Shown here: one piece after another, positions 53,611 to 64,000 of the stretch | Layout of the letters: every line of letters starts with the position of its first letter | How positions within the stretch are numbered: position 1 is the stretch's first letter | DNA from: Rhizopus arrhizus | Lineage: Eukaryota; Mucoromycota; Mucoromycetes; Mucorales; Rhizopodaceae | Direction: 5' to 3' | NCBI GenBank assembly: GCA_024220505.1 | Contig: JAKZZE010000006.1 | Span: 1,240,001 to 1,304,000 of the forward strand | Length of the DNA stretch: 64,000 bases | Program-made: the position numbers and the translations under genes | Notes under the pieces: model-generated | Told to the model about the DNA's origin: nothing | The model's database searches: none | What the model saw: only the letters and a program-made list of their open reading frames with translations

Positions 53611-55415
53611 ATGAGTTCAACTCGGATTTGCGCAGGTCTTGTGGATCTCAAAGCAGGCCTTGTATGCCATCCACATTTGTAAAGACATAAACTAAGACTT
53701 ATATTAGGATGCCTTATTGAATGATCAACTTGAAGAATCTGAAAAGATCTTTTGCAATACAGCCAATGACCCATTTCACGCCTTTGGTTACGCACTTTTG
53801 ATGTACATCAAAGCCATGCTCTCGATTACAGAATCGCAGCCGATCGATGAAGCTTCAGCTGCTTTTGAAGCTGCCATCCGACAGCTTGCACAACCTAATG
53901 TTCACTGTGATCTCTTGACTGCCCACTCCATCCTGATGCTCTCCTCCCTCCAATTCTTGAAGAACAGTTGGGTGGATCATCTCAAGGCAGCATATGAGCT
54001 ACGAAGGGCTTACAGGATCTATGAAAGACTTTTTGAAGACCGACTGGGCACCTCGGTATTGGAGTACAACCTGTTGTCGAGTGATGGTCATGATACGATT
54101 GAACACGGCGTCTATTTTGGCTTAGGCCTTTTCTATCTTGTGTTTTCATTTTTACCAACAAAAGGTTAGTGGGAAAAAAAAAAACGATGGTAGAAAACAA
54201 GAAATTAAAGAGAGAAAGTTTGAAAACAAAAAACGTATACAAAAAAAAGTTGTAAAAGTATTAGGTAATTTAGGATTTCGATCGACACCATTGGCATTAG
54301 TTGATTTATTAAAGAAATCAAGCCAAAGCAAGACCATGTATGCACCTTTGAGTTCTATTGCTTTGCTGTATTATTATGCTAATAGAGGCATGTATGTACA
54401 GCTAGATACACATCAGTCTTTATGGATTAAAGATCGATTGGATTCATTCATGCTAGACTATCCAAACAGTCCTCTCTTGCAATTATTACAAGTCAAAATG
54501 TTGAAAAACTCGACCAACTTGGATCGATGTCTGCAAACACTTTATACAGCAAAGAAGATTTGTCATAAAATAAATGAAAAAGGAATCATCAAGTCTAATT
54601 CTATAAAAGAATACAACCAGTTTAGATTATTCATCCTTTTTGAGATTGGATGGTAAACGACAGCTACACTGTGTGTAATTGTTGCTAATGTCTTTTGTAG
54701 GTTACAAATATTTTCTGGTAATTACATGGAGGCATCAGAGATATTTTTCTGCTTGGAAAGCATGAGTCACTGGTCTCGTTTCTTTTATCATTTTGTATCT
54801 ACTTGCTGTATGATTGCCGAGGGTTTCTTTGATAAGGCGGCTCGAGAGGCTTCTCAGCTGATTACACTATTTGAAGGGAAAAGAAAGCTGGGAATGTCTG
54901 CAAATGAGCATTGGGCAGAGTCCAAGGTCAAACAGTGGACACAACTTGCCAAGGCACACGGTATCCCGCTGGCTCAGGTATTCAACATGGTCAGCCCCCC
55001 AATATGGGAACTGGCTTATTTTGTAAACGGTGTCTCTTGCTGGTCAGAGCCCATTTTACGAAACATGGAGCATCAGCTGACAGGGATGATGAAGAATGAA
55101 TGCCCCGACTATTTTGCCTTCCTTTTGATGGGCGTTATTTACAGAGACAGAATGAAGAACAGAGAGCTTGCTCTTAGTTCCTTTTGTACTGTCGTGAATC
55201 ATGCTACGGAACATTGGACAGTTCCCTGTGCCATGTATGAAATTGCTGCTACTCACTATATAGCCTTGGATGGAAGGAAACCAGGGATAGATGAACAAAA
55301 CTTGGTTTTGGATTGGATAAAGCGTGTAGATTTTTATTATGCGCATACCTCAAATAATGATGAATGGAAAACGTGTATGAAAATGAAGTGTCAAGTTTTA
55401 CTTGAATCTTTTTAA
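53611..55415 (+). CDS. IML2: TPR-like protein of the Iml2/TTC39 family
   Basis: About five exons from the ATG at 53611 (S-S-T-R-I-C-A-G-L-V-D-L-K-A-G-L, then D-A-L-L-N-D-Q-L-E-E-S-E). Landmarks of the DUF3808 family: A-F-G-Y-A-L-L-M-Y-I-K-A-M-L-S, a helix H-L-K-A-A-Y-E-L-R-R-A-Y-R-I-Y, Y-F-G-L-G-L-F-Y-L-V-F-S-F-L-P, then V-L-G-N-L-G-F-R and F-E-I-G-W. The C-terminal half has helical-repeat features (A-R-E-A-S-Q-L-I, Y-F-A-F-L-L-M-G-V-I-Y). Yeast Iml2 is a mitochondrial/nuclear protein tied to inclusion-body clearance and lipid droplets; TTC39 proteins are the animal relatives. An intron after L-P-T-K is A-rich. The stop lies 35 nt from the stop of a gene on the other strand. Confidence 0.8.
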
Positions 55416-55450
55416 ATAAAAGCTTGCATGTTTCAAAAAGCCAGCCTTTT

Positions 55451-55900
55451 TTAATACACACATGTACAACTTTTGAAAAAATCCGATAAAGGGGATTCTT
55501 GAGTGGTAAATCCCTCGTCCCTTGCTACAGTCGTCATCTATGCATACTAATAAAATTATTATATGTCAGCTATTGTGTTTACTTGAGGCGTTATATCAAA
55601 CATCTTATATTTTGAATTCAAATGTTCGTCTAACTCTAGTATGTCTGCTACATTTCTATATTGATAACAATAGTTAGACACTGACTGAATCATCACAGTC
55701 TTCTGATTAGGCATTCGTTTATAAATTTTCATCACTCGTTGATATACTCTTGCAACAAATTTTTAGTCATTTGTTTTTAAAAATGAGCAAAAACGTACAA
55801 ACAACCTTCTGCTAAATATACCCAACTGTTTATTGCTACTAAGTCATCTTCTCCAAAGAGACAACCAGCAGCCTCTTGGACTATAACCTCAACATACACT
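55451..55900 (-). CDS. 3' part of an unidentified gene
   Basis: Three exons are readable on the minus strand. The first is V-I-V-Q-E-A-A-G-C-L-F-G-E-D-D-L-V-A and ends Y-L-A-E; the second is V-M-K-I-Y-K-R-M-P-N-Q-K-T-V then C-Y-Q-Y-R-N-V-A-D-I-L-E; the third is M-T-T-V-A-R-D-E-G-F and ends S-C-T-C-V-Y with TAA at 55451-55453. GT-AG introns separate them and keep phase. No start is visible; just upstream the sequence runs into a 48-nt T tract at 55966-56013. I do not recognise the family. It is either a gene whose 5' exons lie beyond the tract in 56.0-56.7 kb or a gene that lost its start. Confidence 0.42.
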
Positions 55901-55963
55901 TTCTACAATAATTTGAACACAACTTTTGTCGCGTCTTAGATCACGACACAAAAACCAAAGATG

Positions 55964-55965
<2 letters not shown>

Positions 55966-56013
<48 letters not shown>
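55966..56013. repeat. T48 homopolymer
   Basis: A run of 48 T, the longest homopolymer in the window, lying between the partial minus-strand gene and an unresolved region. Confidence 0.85.
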
Positions 56014-56019
<6 letters not shown>

Positions 56020-56706
56020 CATCGCCATGTCAGTTTGTTCTTCTCCGATTATCTGATCTCGAAATGACGCCGAGATGGATAGGATCGCATCGTCAGACGA
56101 ACTCAGTTTATCTAGCCTCATCTACTGACACAACACGTAAACCAGATGACCGTTACATCTTCCATGCTCTCTGATCCCCTACTAATAGATTATGGCCAAT
56201 CCAAATCCTATCAATCGTCTCCATCGAATGTCACCCGTATCGTCATGGATCACAAGGTCTCACTGGCTACTTTTCTGCAAGCTACCGGCCTTGCAATCGT
56301 GGTATGGTTCACTCCACTGTAGATTATGCAGATAGATCTATCGAATTTGACAATGGCTCGACCTCATCATGATGTACATTTTGTTGTGGAAGGGGTGCAG
56401 ATCAAGCTGTCAACTCACTTGATCCACCTCTTTTTCAATCCCTCTGAATTGTTTTTTTACCTTTTGTCGACTGACACAGCAGATCGACAGGATGGGACAG
56501 ATAAAAAATGAGTCACCCATGCCCGATCGGAATCAGGGGAGCTCTCAAAAAGGGCAAACAGGACCTTGGCGAACCTGCTTGACTGTTCCTGATGTACGCT
56601 CTCTTACATGGGTCTCTCTGATCCTTTATAAAAATAAGCTATTTATTTACAAGAAAGGAAATCTGCCATCATCTCTGAAAGTAAAGAAATGTATAAAGAA
56701 GGGATA
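56014..56706. other. Unresolved region with coding-like composition
   Basis: About 690 nt of more balanced base composition with several open stretches on the plus strand: one has T-R-K-P-D-D-R-Y-I-F-H-A-L (to 56174), another H-H-D-V-H-F-V-V-E-G-V-Q-I-K-L (about 56350-56420), another S-P-M-P-D-R-N-Q-G-S-S-Q-K-G-Q. I could not join them with convincing splice sites, nor match a family. They may be a decayed gene. Confidence 0.3.
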
Positions 56707-58683
56707 TTAAACAAGCATGCCTGCAATAGAAGCAGATAACCAGGTACTGAGTGTACCACAAATCAAAGCAGAGATGGCCAATTTGGCCACATCACCCGAA
56801 CGATTCGGTGCCAAAGTGCTCAAGACACCGACCTGAGTACCGACCGAACCAAAATTGGCAAATCCGCAAAGGGCATAGGTGGCCACCAGCTCAGATCGAG
56901 ACGACAGCATGCCTTTGTAGTGTTTGGTCATGTCTTCATAAGCAGCGAATTCGTTGGCCCAAATCTTGGTGGCCATCAGTGTCCCGACCGACACGAGGTC
57001 CTTGTCATCGACGCCTATTAACCAAGCGATCTGTGATACTACGGTGAGTACTCAATAAGGATGGATAAAGAAAACTTACGGGGACAAAGACATAACCGGT
57101 CACCATTTGAAGTGTGAGGTTCTGAATCGTCAGGAAATTACCAGCCCAAGTCAAGAACCCGTTGAATGCATTCAAGAGGGACAAGAGAGCGATCAAGTTG
57201 GCCATGATCAAAAAGACAATTTCGATACCAACTTTAGCACCCTTACCAGCAGCGTGAATGATGTTGGTTGTTGTAGCAGAATCAGCATAAGTAGGTACGG
57301 TTCTCATGTTCTTGACAATGGATTCTTCAGTTTCAGGGTATCTTAATTTAGAAATACCGATAGAACAAGGAATGGACATGATACAAGACGTCAAGAGCGC
57401 CTTTGCAGAGACACCCATCGCAATATAACCATAAAGCGTCGAACCGGAAATGGTAGCAAACCCACAGGTCATGATCATATGGATCTCTGACTTGGTTAAA
57501 TCCTTGATAAGTGGTTCAATCAATAAAGCATTCTCGGATGAACCAATAAAAGGCTACATGTAAAAAATAAATAAGGTGATAACAATAAAAAAAAAAAATT
57601 TTTTTTTTCATTTACAGAAGCAATCGTAACAATGGATTCAGCACCAGAGATATCTAAAAGAGTAGCACAAACGACAGATAATTTCTTGAGAACAAATTGA
57701 ATTGTGCCGAGGTAATATAACATCTGTACAACTGAAGCGAAAAAGATAATGGCTGGAAAGACAGTGATAGCAAAAACACCCGAATTGGCAGCTGTGTCAC
57801 CAAACACGAAATCAGCACCAAAGTAAGAGTATCCTAAAAAGGCTTCAGCAAAGGTAGCTAACCATGTAAAGATGTCGCTGCCGACAGAGGATCGAAAGAC
57901 AAAGAGGGCTAAAATGAATTGGATGAACATGGCAGTACTGATCGTGTTCCACTGGACTGCTTTAGGATGCTATAGAAAGATATGTAAGTGAAACATGAAA
58001 AAAAAAATTTTTTTTCTTTTTTTTTACTGTCTTCTTACAGCCGATGTAATCCAAGTGCCAAAGATTAATACAATAAATCCAAATAGAGCAATCAATCTTC
58101 TGATTCGAGGGGATTCTTCCTTTTCAGGGAAAGAAAAGACGGTGGCAACGATCACCACAATCACAATGGCTGCCCAAGCGATCGTACGAACCCGCCGACT
58201 GAATCTGCGACAGAGAATATCGGATATAGAATTCAAGACATAGTTCCATGGCTTGGTGACAATAGTATTAGGTACAAAGCAAAAGAATAAATAAAGTGTG
58301 GTGTAAAGGTAGATGAGACCCAAGATTAAAAGTTCCTGACTGTAGCCTTTAGGTATTTGAATGGCATAGGAAGCAATGAAAAAACCAGTGAATAAGATCC
58401 AAAAGATGAGACTAATAACATGTTAACAAGACATTGTATAGGAGGTCATCATGATACTTTACAAAGCGTGTTTTTTTAATTTTGCATAAAGCAGACCAAA
58501 TCTTGATGGCTGTTGATGAGACGCATCATCATATTCTGCTTGTTCGACAGTATTCATTTTGTCAAAAGCAAATGAATCCTTCTTTTCATCCTCATACTCT
58601 ACTGGAGGAGGGGAGCTCTCTTTGTGACTACTGATACTACTCTCATTCTGAGCAGCATCTGTCCTTTTCGAATCAGTTTCCAT
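56707..58683 (-). CDS. Concentrative nucleoside transporter (CNT/SLC28 family)
   Basis: About five exons from the ATG at 58683. The N-terminus is a hydrophilic tail (Q-N-E-S-S-I-S-S-H-K). Several membrane spans follow; the conserved core reads A-E-S-I-V-T-I-A-S (minus strand near 57610), I-H-M-I-M-T-C-G-F-A-T-I-S-G-S, R-Y-P-E-T-E-E-S, N-L-I-A-L-L-S-L-L-N-A-F, and at the end N-E-F-A-A-Y-E, S-E-L-V-A-T-Y-A-L-C-G-F-A-N-F-G-S. These match the nucleoside- and cation-binding segments of SLC28/NupC proteins, which import nucleosides with Na+ or H+. The stop TAA is at 56707-56709, after S-I-A-G-M-L-V. An in-frame intron with A/T tracts lies near 57587-57610. Substrate range cannot be read. Confidence 0.92.
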
Positions 58684-59108
58684 GGAGAACAAGAAGGAAA
58701 GAAGAAAAAAAAAAAAAAAAAAAAAAAAAAGTGGAATCAGAAATGAATAAAAAACGAGGTGACTTAAATAGTGATGGATAATAAGGATTTGACACTCTGG
58801 TTTAATTAAGAAAGTATCGATAAATTTGTAAAAGGCCCTGAAGATAAGGTTAATGTTATACAAAAAAAAAAAAAAAGAGGAGAGGCTGGGAAAATGATAG
58901 AAAAGTAAGGGTTCTGATTTGCTCTTTATTTTCTCACATGGTATCGGTAATACGTCCTTTCTTTTTACCTTTTTTATGATTGTATTCCCTTGTAATATGA
59001 TTTATATACATGCTACTAACATCCAAAAAAAAAAAAAATGAGGGGGAGAGAGAGAGAATCATTACACTTATCTCTGTGATTGAGGTAATACAACTATTAT
59101 CAGTAAAG

Positions 59109-59139
<31 letters not shown>

Positions 59140-59197
59140 TAGAGTGCAATTTTTTTTTATTGTTCCTTTTGTAAGAGAAATGCGATGGATGAATAAA
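58684..59197. other. Intergenic region CNT / SEC2
   Basis: 514 nt holding the upstream side of the transporter and the 3' side of SEC2. Poly-A tracts are at about 58709-58730 and 59117-59139. No gene is supported. Confidence 0.4.
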
Positions 59198-60624
59198 TTA
59201 AGATGTAAATGAAGTAATGGAAGAAGTTGAGGTAATGGTTGAGTCTGTTGAACTTGATAACCTTTCGTTGGTTGAGTCCAAATAAGGAAATCCATTTTCC
59301 TGACCGTGGAATGCTGTTACTACCTCTTGGGTATCCAGATGACAAGAAGATAACAGATACGGTAAAGCCCCCATTCTGAAAACAGTTAGTATCTTTTTTG
59401 CTTAGATAAGGGCTATATTTTGATAGAGTACCTAGCTAGAAGCATCTGTAACCTCAATCGACTCGTCTGCTGATATAATTCATGAATGGATTGATGCTTA
59501 TAAAATCCAGTCCGAAGATGTCGTATGAATGAATAAAATTCGATCACAGCAACTAATCGATCTCGACAATAACGATCCACACAAGCCCACTCATCAAAAT
59601 AAGATATTCGAAACCTGTACCTCAACACGTTCCCTCTTTCTTCCTCTTTCACTCTTCTTCCACATGCTTGACATCCAGAGAAACTCGAATGATTATTCTT
59701 GAACCTTTCCCACAAGGTCGCCGTGACATCTTCTCTGGATTGCCTCTTTTCTCTAAATCCCTCCGGACATTCTTCCACAAAGCAAGTCTTGACCAAAATG
59801 GAATCCATAATCTTCTTGGTTGCCAAACGAGGATTGGGTCCAAACCTCAGACAGGGCTCGATGTCCTCCCTGATGCAATATTTCATGTATCTCAAAGAAT
59901 GTAGTTTTCTAAGTGGTGTCTGACCTGCCAACTGAATAAAATCATTCAAGTCCATCAATGCCGCCTCGTCTTTCACTGTCTCCAGTTGATAGCCTAAACA
60001 AGGTCGAGCTATCATCTCCAGCTGGGCACGAAAATGACAATCATAGGCTGTGTGTGGTCTCTTTTTCATTTGATCCTTCAACGCTTCCAGCTGTCCCAAC
60101 ACGTCCTTCAGCCGGTCACTGGCATCCTTCAGTGCATGCTCGAGATCCTCATTCTCTTGACGAATCCTTTCTTGCTCCTCTCTTTCCAACCGAACCATCT
60201 TGTCCACTTCCTCAAATAACCTTGTGTTCAAATCTTCCAATTCCTTTTTGACCGTCTCCTTTGATTTCTGAATCACCTCGACTTGAATCGCTTCGTCTTC
60301 ACACTTTTCCCTCAACACTTTTAAATCATGCTGAAGAGACTCGATGCCTTGGATTGTTCGCTCCCTGGCCTCGCTCTTTTCTCGAATCGGTTGTTCTAGG
60401 CTGCGTATGAGGTCAGCCAGGCTCTGTCCTTTCTTGACCAGGCTCTCTTTCTGACTTTTCAGCAAAAAGAGCTGAGTCTGAGTGGCCTGAAAGGCGCTTG
60501 AAAGAATCGGTTGACAGTCGGTGCAATCTGTAAAGACAAAGTCTTTGCACTGACAACTTGATTGATCTGATAACTGAATCACCAGTGGACTTTCACAGGT
60601 TATTTGTGTTGTCATTCTTGACAT
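59198..60624 (-). CDS. SEC2: Rab GEF Sec2 (Rabin8 family)
   Basis: Two exons (60624-59432 and 59375-59198, intron 56 nt) give 456 residues. The N-terminal part has two Cys pairs (C-Q-C-K-D and D-C-T-D-C). The long coiled coil contains the exchange segment E-D-L-N-T-R-L-F-E-E-V-D-K-M-V (about residues 150-165), typical of Sec2/Rabin GEF domains. The C-terminal half has R-F-R-I-S-Y-F-D-E-W-A-C-V-D-R-Y-C-R-D-R and I-E-F-Y-S-F-I-R-H-L-R-T-G, a pattern shared with the Rabin8/RAB3IP C-terminus. The last exon adds a Ser/Thr tail ending T-S-F-T-S. Sec2 activates Sec4/Rab8 on secretory vesicles and drives polarised growth. It shares a 193-nt divergent promoter with the next gene. Confidence 0.9.
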
Positions 60625-60817
60625 TAAAAAAATGAAAAAAAAGGGAAAAGAAAATGAAAAAAAAGGGGGACACAAAGGGTTGTTATGTAAATATATGTAA
60701 TATTTTAAACTTTTTGCTTTTATTTTTTATATAAAAAAAAAGGAGGGGGGGGGGAACATAAGAATTGTAAAATAAGGGAGTGGAAGACAACAAGACTTTC
60801 TTTTTTTTTTTATAAAA
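60625..60817. promoter_or_regulatory. Divergent promoter SEC2 / NIF-like phosphatase gene
   Basis: 193 nt between two start codons, with a run of eight G (about 60749-60756), purine tracts and a T tract before the plus-strand start. Both genes must be driven from this short span. Confidence 0.5.
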
Positions 60818-61510
60818 ATGAAACCGACACCAAGTAAAGAGTATTTAGAAAGTGTAAAGCAACCTTCAGTGACTTTAAGGGAACCAAAAGAGCAATTACT
60901 CATTTTAGATCTCAATGGAACACTTGTTTCAATAGCACGTCGAAATGCTTGCATGTATGTTCGTCCGTTCAGTGATCTCTTTTTTGATTATATTTTTCAA
61001 CATTTCACAGTCATGGTCTGGAGTTCAGCACAATCGGAATCAGTCAACTACATGTGTCGTATTTTTGGATCTTTACAATCCAAACTTGCACTGATCTGGG
61101 ATCATTCTTCACTGGGACCCAGCTTTAGTGAACACGGTCGTAAAGTAGTCACGATAAAAGACTTGGAAAAAGTGTGGCAACATTTTGAACCAGGTCGATT
61201 TGATGTCACGAATACAATCTTGCTGGATGATTCAGCCCACAAGGCTATCTTGCAACCTTTTAATCTCATTCAACCCACAAAGTTTCAGTATCATTCTTCT
61301 TCATTTCTTTCAAGCGGAGAATGTGAATTGATGCAACTCTTGAGTTATTTAAAGTCACTGAGATATCAAAGCAATGTATCAAATTATATTTATTCTCATC
61401 CTTATCAACCCATATTAAATCACAAAGACAATTCATCCAAGGTCTTGAGGTTTATACTTGGAGATGACAAGAGCTCGCTTGTTGACTTGACACAACATGT
61501 TGACGAATAA
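60818..61510 (+). CDS. NIF/FCP1-like HAD-family protein with a D-L-N-G-T motif
   Basis: Single exon, 230 residues. HAD motif I reads L-D-L-N-G-T-L at residues 32-38, so the second Asp of the usual D-x-D is Asn. Motif II is V-M-V-W-S-S-A with the Ser, and a basic residue lies in the K-V-V-T-I-K-D-L region. Motif IV is I-L-L-D-D-S-A-H-K-A. The order and spacing match the NLI-interacting-factor/SCP-FCP1 phosphatase family, which dephosphorylates Ser or Thr, often of RNA polymerase II. The D-L-N-G-T form is known from a fungal subgroup; whether it still acts as a phosphatase is unclear. No BRCT or membrane segment is present. Confidence 0.82.
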   Translation: MKPTPSKEYLESVKQPSVTLREPKEQLLILDLNGTLVSIARRNACMYVRPFSDLFFDYIFQHFTVMVWSSAQSESVNYMCRIFGSLQSKLALIWDHSSLGPSFSEHGRKVVTIKDLEKVWQHFEPGRFDVTNTILLDDSAHKAILQPFNLIQPTKFQYHSSSFLSSGECELMQLLSYLKSLRYQSNVSNYIYSHPYQPILNHKDNSSKVLRFILGDDKSSLVDLTQHVDE

Positions 61511-61770
61511 ACTTTGTTAAAAATAACTTTGTTGTACAAATGATTAGGAGAAGAGGGGAAGAAAAAAGAAGAGAGAGAGGGGGGAGAGAGAAAAGAGTGA
61601 TGGTGTGTGTGTATGTGTACCCCCCCTCTCTCTCTCACTCTCTTCTCTGTCTCTCTCTCACTCTCTTTTGCCTCTCTGCCTCCCCACTATTTATTACTAT
61701 TTATAAAGCATGTCCTTTTTTTTTATATATAATTTTTTTATTCCCTTTCTTTTTTATTCCTTTTTTCTTC
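61511..61770. other. Intergenic region with CT/GA-rich microsatellites
   Basis: 260 nt. An AG-rich stretch (about 61573-61596) and CT repeats (about 61625-61672) dominate, plus poly-T leading into the glycosyltransferase start. An upstream frame continuous with the next gene has low-complexity content and is not used. Confidence 0.5.
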
Positions 61771-63132
61771 ATGTTGTATCTAACAGATGATTTAGGTTTA
61801 TTACCCTTCTTTTTACCATTTGGTATTATTGGTTTTTATAGATATTTGTGGTATTTTATCAAAATAGCCGCTTGGTTAGTTTATAAACCAAGATTACCCA
61901 AGGCCAATCCAACTTACACTGGAGAAAAAGATGTGACGATCGTGGTGCCTACGATTGATGCCGGAGAGGAATTCAAGATTGCTGCTCGGAGTTGGTTAGC
62001 CTGTAAGCCAAAGGAGATCATCATCATCACCGAGACAAAGATGAGAGGTCCACTGGAAGATTTAGCTAACGAAGTCGATCCGACCAAGATTCGAGTGTTG
62101 ACCGTGCCCAGGGCCAACAAACGACTGCAGATGGTAGCAGGAGTGAATGCGTGTACGACAGAGATCCTTGTCTTTTCAGACGATGATGCTATCTGGAAGC
62201 CGACCATGCTAGATTACATCTTGGCCTGTTTTGAAGATCTAAAGATGGGCGGCGTGGGTACCAGTCAGACAGTTCATGCAGTCGATCCTAGTGGACATCA
62301 AACCCTTTGGGAGATCCTGGCTGGCTTTCGTCTGACGAGTCGTAATATCGAAATAGCAGCCTCTACCCACATTGATGGCGGCATCTGTTGTCTGTCAGGA
62401 CGTACGGCTGCCTATCGTACCTTGATCCTCAAGGACCCTGCTTTCCAATACTGCTTTACGAATGATCTCTGGTTGGGAAAATACCCCTTGAACTCGGGAG
62501 ATGACAAGTTCCTTACTCGCTGGATGGTATCTCATGGCTGGAATACTTATGCTCAAATCTGTAAAGAAGCTGAACTCTATTCAACTTTCAAGAACAATTG
62601 GCGATTCCTTAAACAGGTCCTTCGCTGGACACGAAACACCTGGCGTTCTGACTTTCGATCGCTGTTTACCGAGCGATACATTTGGACAAGACATCCTTAT
62701 GTAGCCTTTACGATGGTCGACAAACTCTTTAATCCCCTTACACTCTTGGCTGGTCCAGTCATGGTCGGCGTCTTTGCTTCCCTTCAAGAAAAACACGCAG
62801 GTCCAACGAATCCACCGTTACCAGCTTGGAATATTGTGATTTCATACATCATCTGGCTTTTATTTACTCGATTCATCAAACTCGTTCCTCACTTTCTGAA
62901 AAGACCTTTGGATATTTGGGTCTTGCCCGCTTGGTTGTTGTTTAATTATTATTTTGCCATCATGAAAATATACGCCTTGTTCACACTACACGAGGTCGGT
63001 TGGGGTACGCGTGCGGGTGTTGGCACCGAATTGGCTGCGGATATCAGTAAAGAAGCGGATGAGAAACAACAATATGTGGAGATTGAGATGATTGAAGATG
63101 AAAACAGTAATACAACCATGGATCGACAGTGA
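61771..63132 (+). CDS. Family-2 glycosyltransferase, Cps1/hyaluronan-synthase-like
   Basis: Single exon from the ATG at 61771, 453 residues. Two hydrophobic segments start the protein (L-P-F-F-L-P-F-G-I-I-G-F-Y, L-W-Y-F-I-K-I-A-A-W). The catalytic domain shows V-T-I-V-V-P-T, the S-D-D-D-A motif for UDP and metal binding, N-S-G-D-D-K-F as the acceptor GDD, and Q-V-L-R-W-T-R-N as the QxxRW motif. Three to four membrane spans follow near the end. Such proteins resemble Cps1 of Cryptococcus and class I hyaluronan synthases and build extracellular or wall polysaccharides; the polymer cannot be deduced. A frame extends upstream of 61771, but its low-complexity sequence suggests UTR. No introns, unlike most large genes here. 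Confidence 0.88.
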   Translation: MLYLTDDLGLLPFFLPFGIIGFYRYLWYFIKIAAWLVYKPRLPKANPTYTGEKDVTIVVPTIDAGEEFKIAARSWLACKPKEIIIITETKMRGPLEDLANEVDPTKIRVLTVPRANKRLQMVAGVNACTTEILVFSDDDAIWKPTMLDYILACFEDLKMGGVGTSQTVHAVDPSGHQTLWEILAGFRLTSRNIEIAASTHIDGGICCLSGRTAAYRTLILKDPAFQYCFTNDLWLGKYPLNSGDDKFLTRWMVSHGWNTYAQICKEAELYSTFKNNWRFLKQVLRWTRNTWRSDFRSLFTERYIWTRHPYVAFTMVDKLFNPLTLLAGPVMVGVFASLQEKHAGPTNPPLPAWNIVISYIIWLLFTRFIKLVPHFLKRPLDIWVLPAWLLFNYYFAIMKIYALFTLHEVGWGTRAGVGTELAADISKEADEKQQYVEIEMIEDENSNTTMDRQ

Positions 63133-64000
63133 TCACCTAGAAAACATATTTTATGCACTATCCCCTCTCTTAATTATTCTTTAACAGCATCCTTTCAAAC
63201 TTTTTGTAAATCTTTCTATCTTTTTGCATTGTAATAAACTAAAAGAATATAAAAAAGAGGAGGAAAAAAAAAGGGGGATTACGCTTTCAACTTTCCCCCC
63301 TTGCTTATCATTTTAAGTTTTGAAAGTTTTATTGAAAAAAAAAAATAAAGGAGAAAGTTTCTGTTTTTAATCTAGAATCCTTTTTCTCTCTTTTTCAAAA
63401 GGATTCATCAACAATGCAATCAGAATAAGCTTTTTTTGGTTATAAAATGTAATCATTTTGATTTTTTAAGGAGCAAATGAGATTGATTGTCGAATGAAAG
63501 AAAGGGGATCATTTTATTTCAAATCACACATACACTCTCTTATTTAATTTACAAGGAGAAGGATCTGGACCTTAGTTGTCATCTTTAAAAGAATTGAATC
63601 TTAATTCCTCCTTTCTGAACAGCATGTTATTTTAAAATCAAAAGTACAAAAGGATGATAAGAATAAGACTCCTTTCATGTTCACTACCAAAAAGGAATTA
63701 ACATCCATCAAGAGAGAGAGAGATTGAAATGGTTACAACTAAACATCTCAGGATTTAAAATTCACTCAACCACTGGATTTGATGGCACAACTGCACAGAA
63801 AAAAAAAACCACTTTATGCGTTCCGAGCAGCAGTGAATGTCAACAAAATGGTGCATGCTGATTGTTTAACATAGTTTCTAGTGTGTCCTATTATAAACAA
63901 ACATGCGAGAAAGTTCAAGTAGTTTTTTTTTTTTTTTTTGTGTTTTTTTCAAAATATGAAAAAATGACGAGGTCAATCTTTTAAACTTGTTTCATGTCTA
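63133..64000. other. 3' region to the window end
   Basis: About 870 nt after the glycosyltransferase. It holds A/T tracts, an AG repeat (about 63712-63722), and a T tract (about 63922-63938). No gene is supported; a gene may start beyond the window. Confidence 0.35.

Noticed and set aside
61540..61770. N-terminal extension of the glycosyltransferase
   Set aside because: The added about 77 residues are encoded by AG and CT microsatellites and poly-T. The ATG at 61771 gives a sensible membrane start.

Overview
The window reads as nuclear DNA of a filamentous or early-diverging fungus, most likely a member of Mucoromycota (Mucorales-like). The reasons are a strongly AT-rich background with long poly-A and poly-T tracts, genes cut by many 43-60 nt GT-AG introns, and fungal core genes (ATG1, SNF1, SEC2, SPC24, IML2, a Zn2Cys6 factor, a Cps1-like glycosyltransferase). 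Some genes are closer to animal relatives than to budding yeast: ARF6, a concentrative nucleoside transporter, and a GCN5 with a PCAF-N-like head. A decayed Fanzor-type element also fits. The species call is inference; no rRNA, tRNA or mitochondrial marker was found.

Layout. 0-2 kb: the end of an unknown gene and an RRM protein with two MLLE-like domains. 2-9.2 kb: ATG1 kinase, a Zn2Cys6 factor, ARF6 and a HAL/NPR1-type kinase. 10-15.6 kb: V-ATPase subunit A, CDC34 and a Whi3/Scw1-like RRM protein. 16.7-18 kb: an F-box/LRR gene. 19.3-23.3 kb is a gene graveyard: a broken Fanzor (TnpB-like RNA-guided nuclease) gene, a scrambled EF-1alpha copy joined to its 3' end, and the C-terminal half of a TKL-type kinase. 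23.3-38.6 kb is gene-dense: Reb1/TTF1-like Myb protein, GCN5, TRAPPC2, EB1, PSMG2, a homeobox gene, a coiled-coil gene, a double-bromodomain BET protein and RRB1. 39-40.5 kb holds a truncated duplicate of the F-box gene. 40.5-48 kb: a DnaJ protein, a small secreted Cys-rich protein, SPC24 and SNF1. 50.6-63.1 kb: a RhoGEF, IML2, a partial unknown gene, a nucleoside transporter, SEC2, an NIF/FCP1-like protein and a family-2 glycosyltransferase.

Genes on opposite strands often end almost on top of each other (ARF6 and the kinase 7 nt apart; GCN5 and TRAPPC2 23 nt; EB1 and PSMG2 share a TTAA so their stop codons overlap). Several start back to back from short shared promoters (TRAPPC2/EB1 104 nt, SEC2/NIF phosphatase 193 nt). 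No operon-like logic links functions, but themes recur: nutrient and energy signalling (SNF1, ATG1, HAL-type kinase), membrane traffic (ARF6, TRAPPC2, SEC2, V-ATPase), chromatin (GCN5, BET, REB1-like) and mitosis (EB1, SPC24).

The most notable items are the Fanzor remnant (zinc knuckles, RuvC-like core and zinc ribbon still readable, but the first catalytic Asp changed to Gly and several reading-frame breaks), the single-RRM/double-MLLE protein, the V-ATPase gene whose start codon is followed at once by an intron and which carries another intron in the codon used by the yeast VMA intein, and a 10-nt microexon in CDC34. All coordinates and splice sites were worked out by eye and should be taken as predictions.
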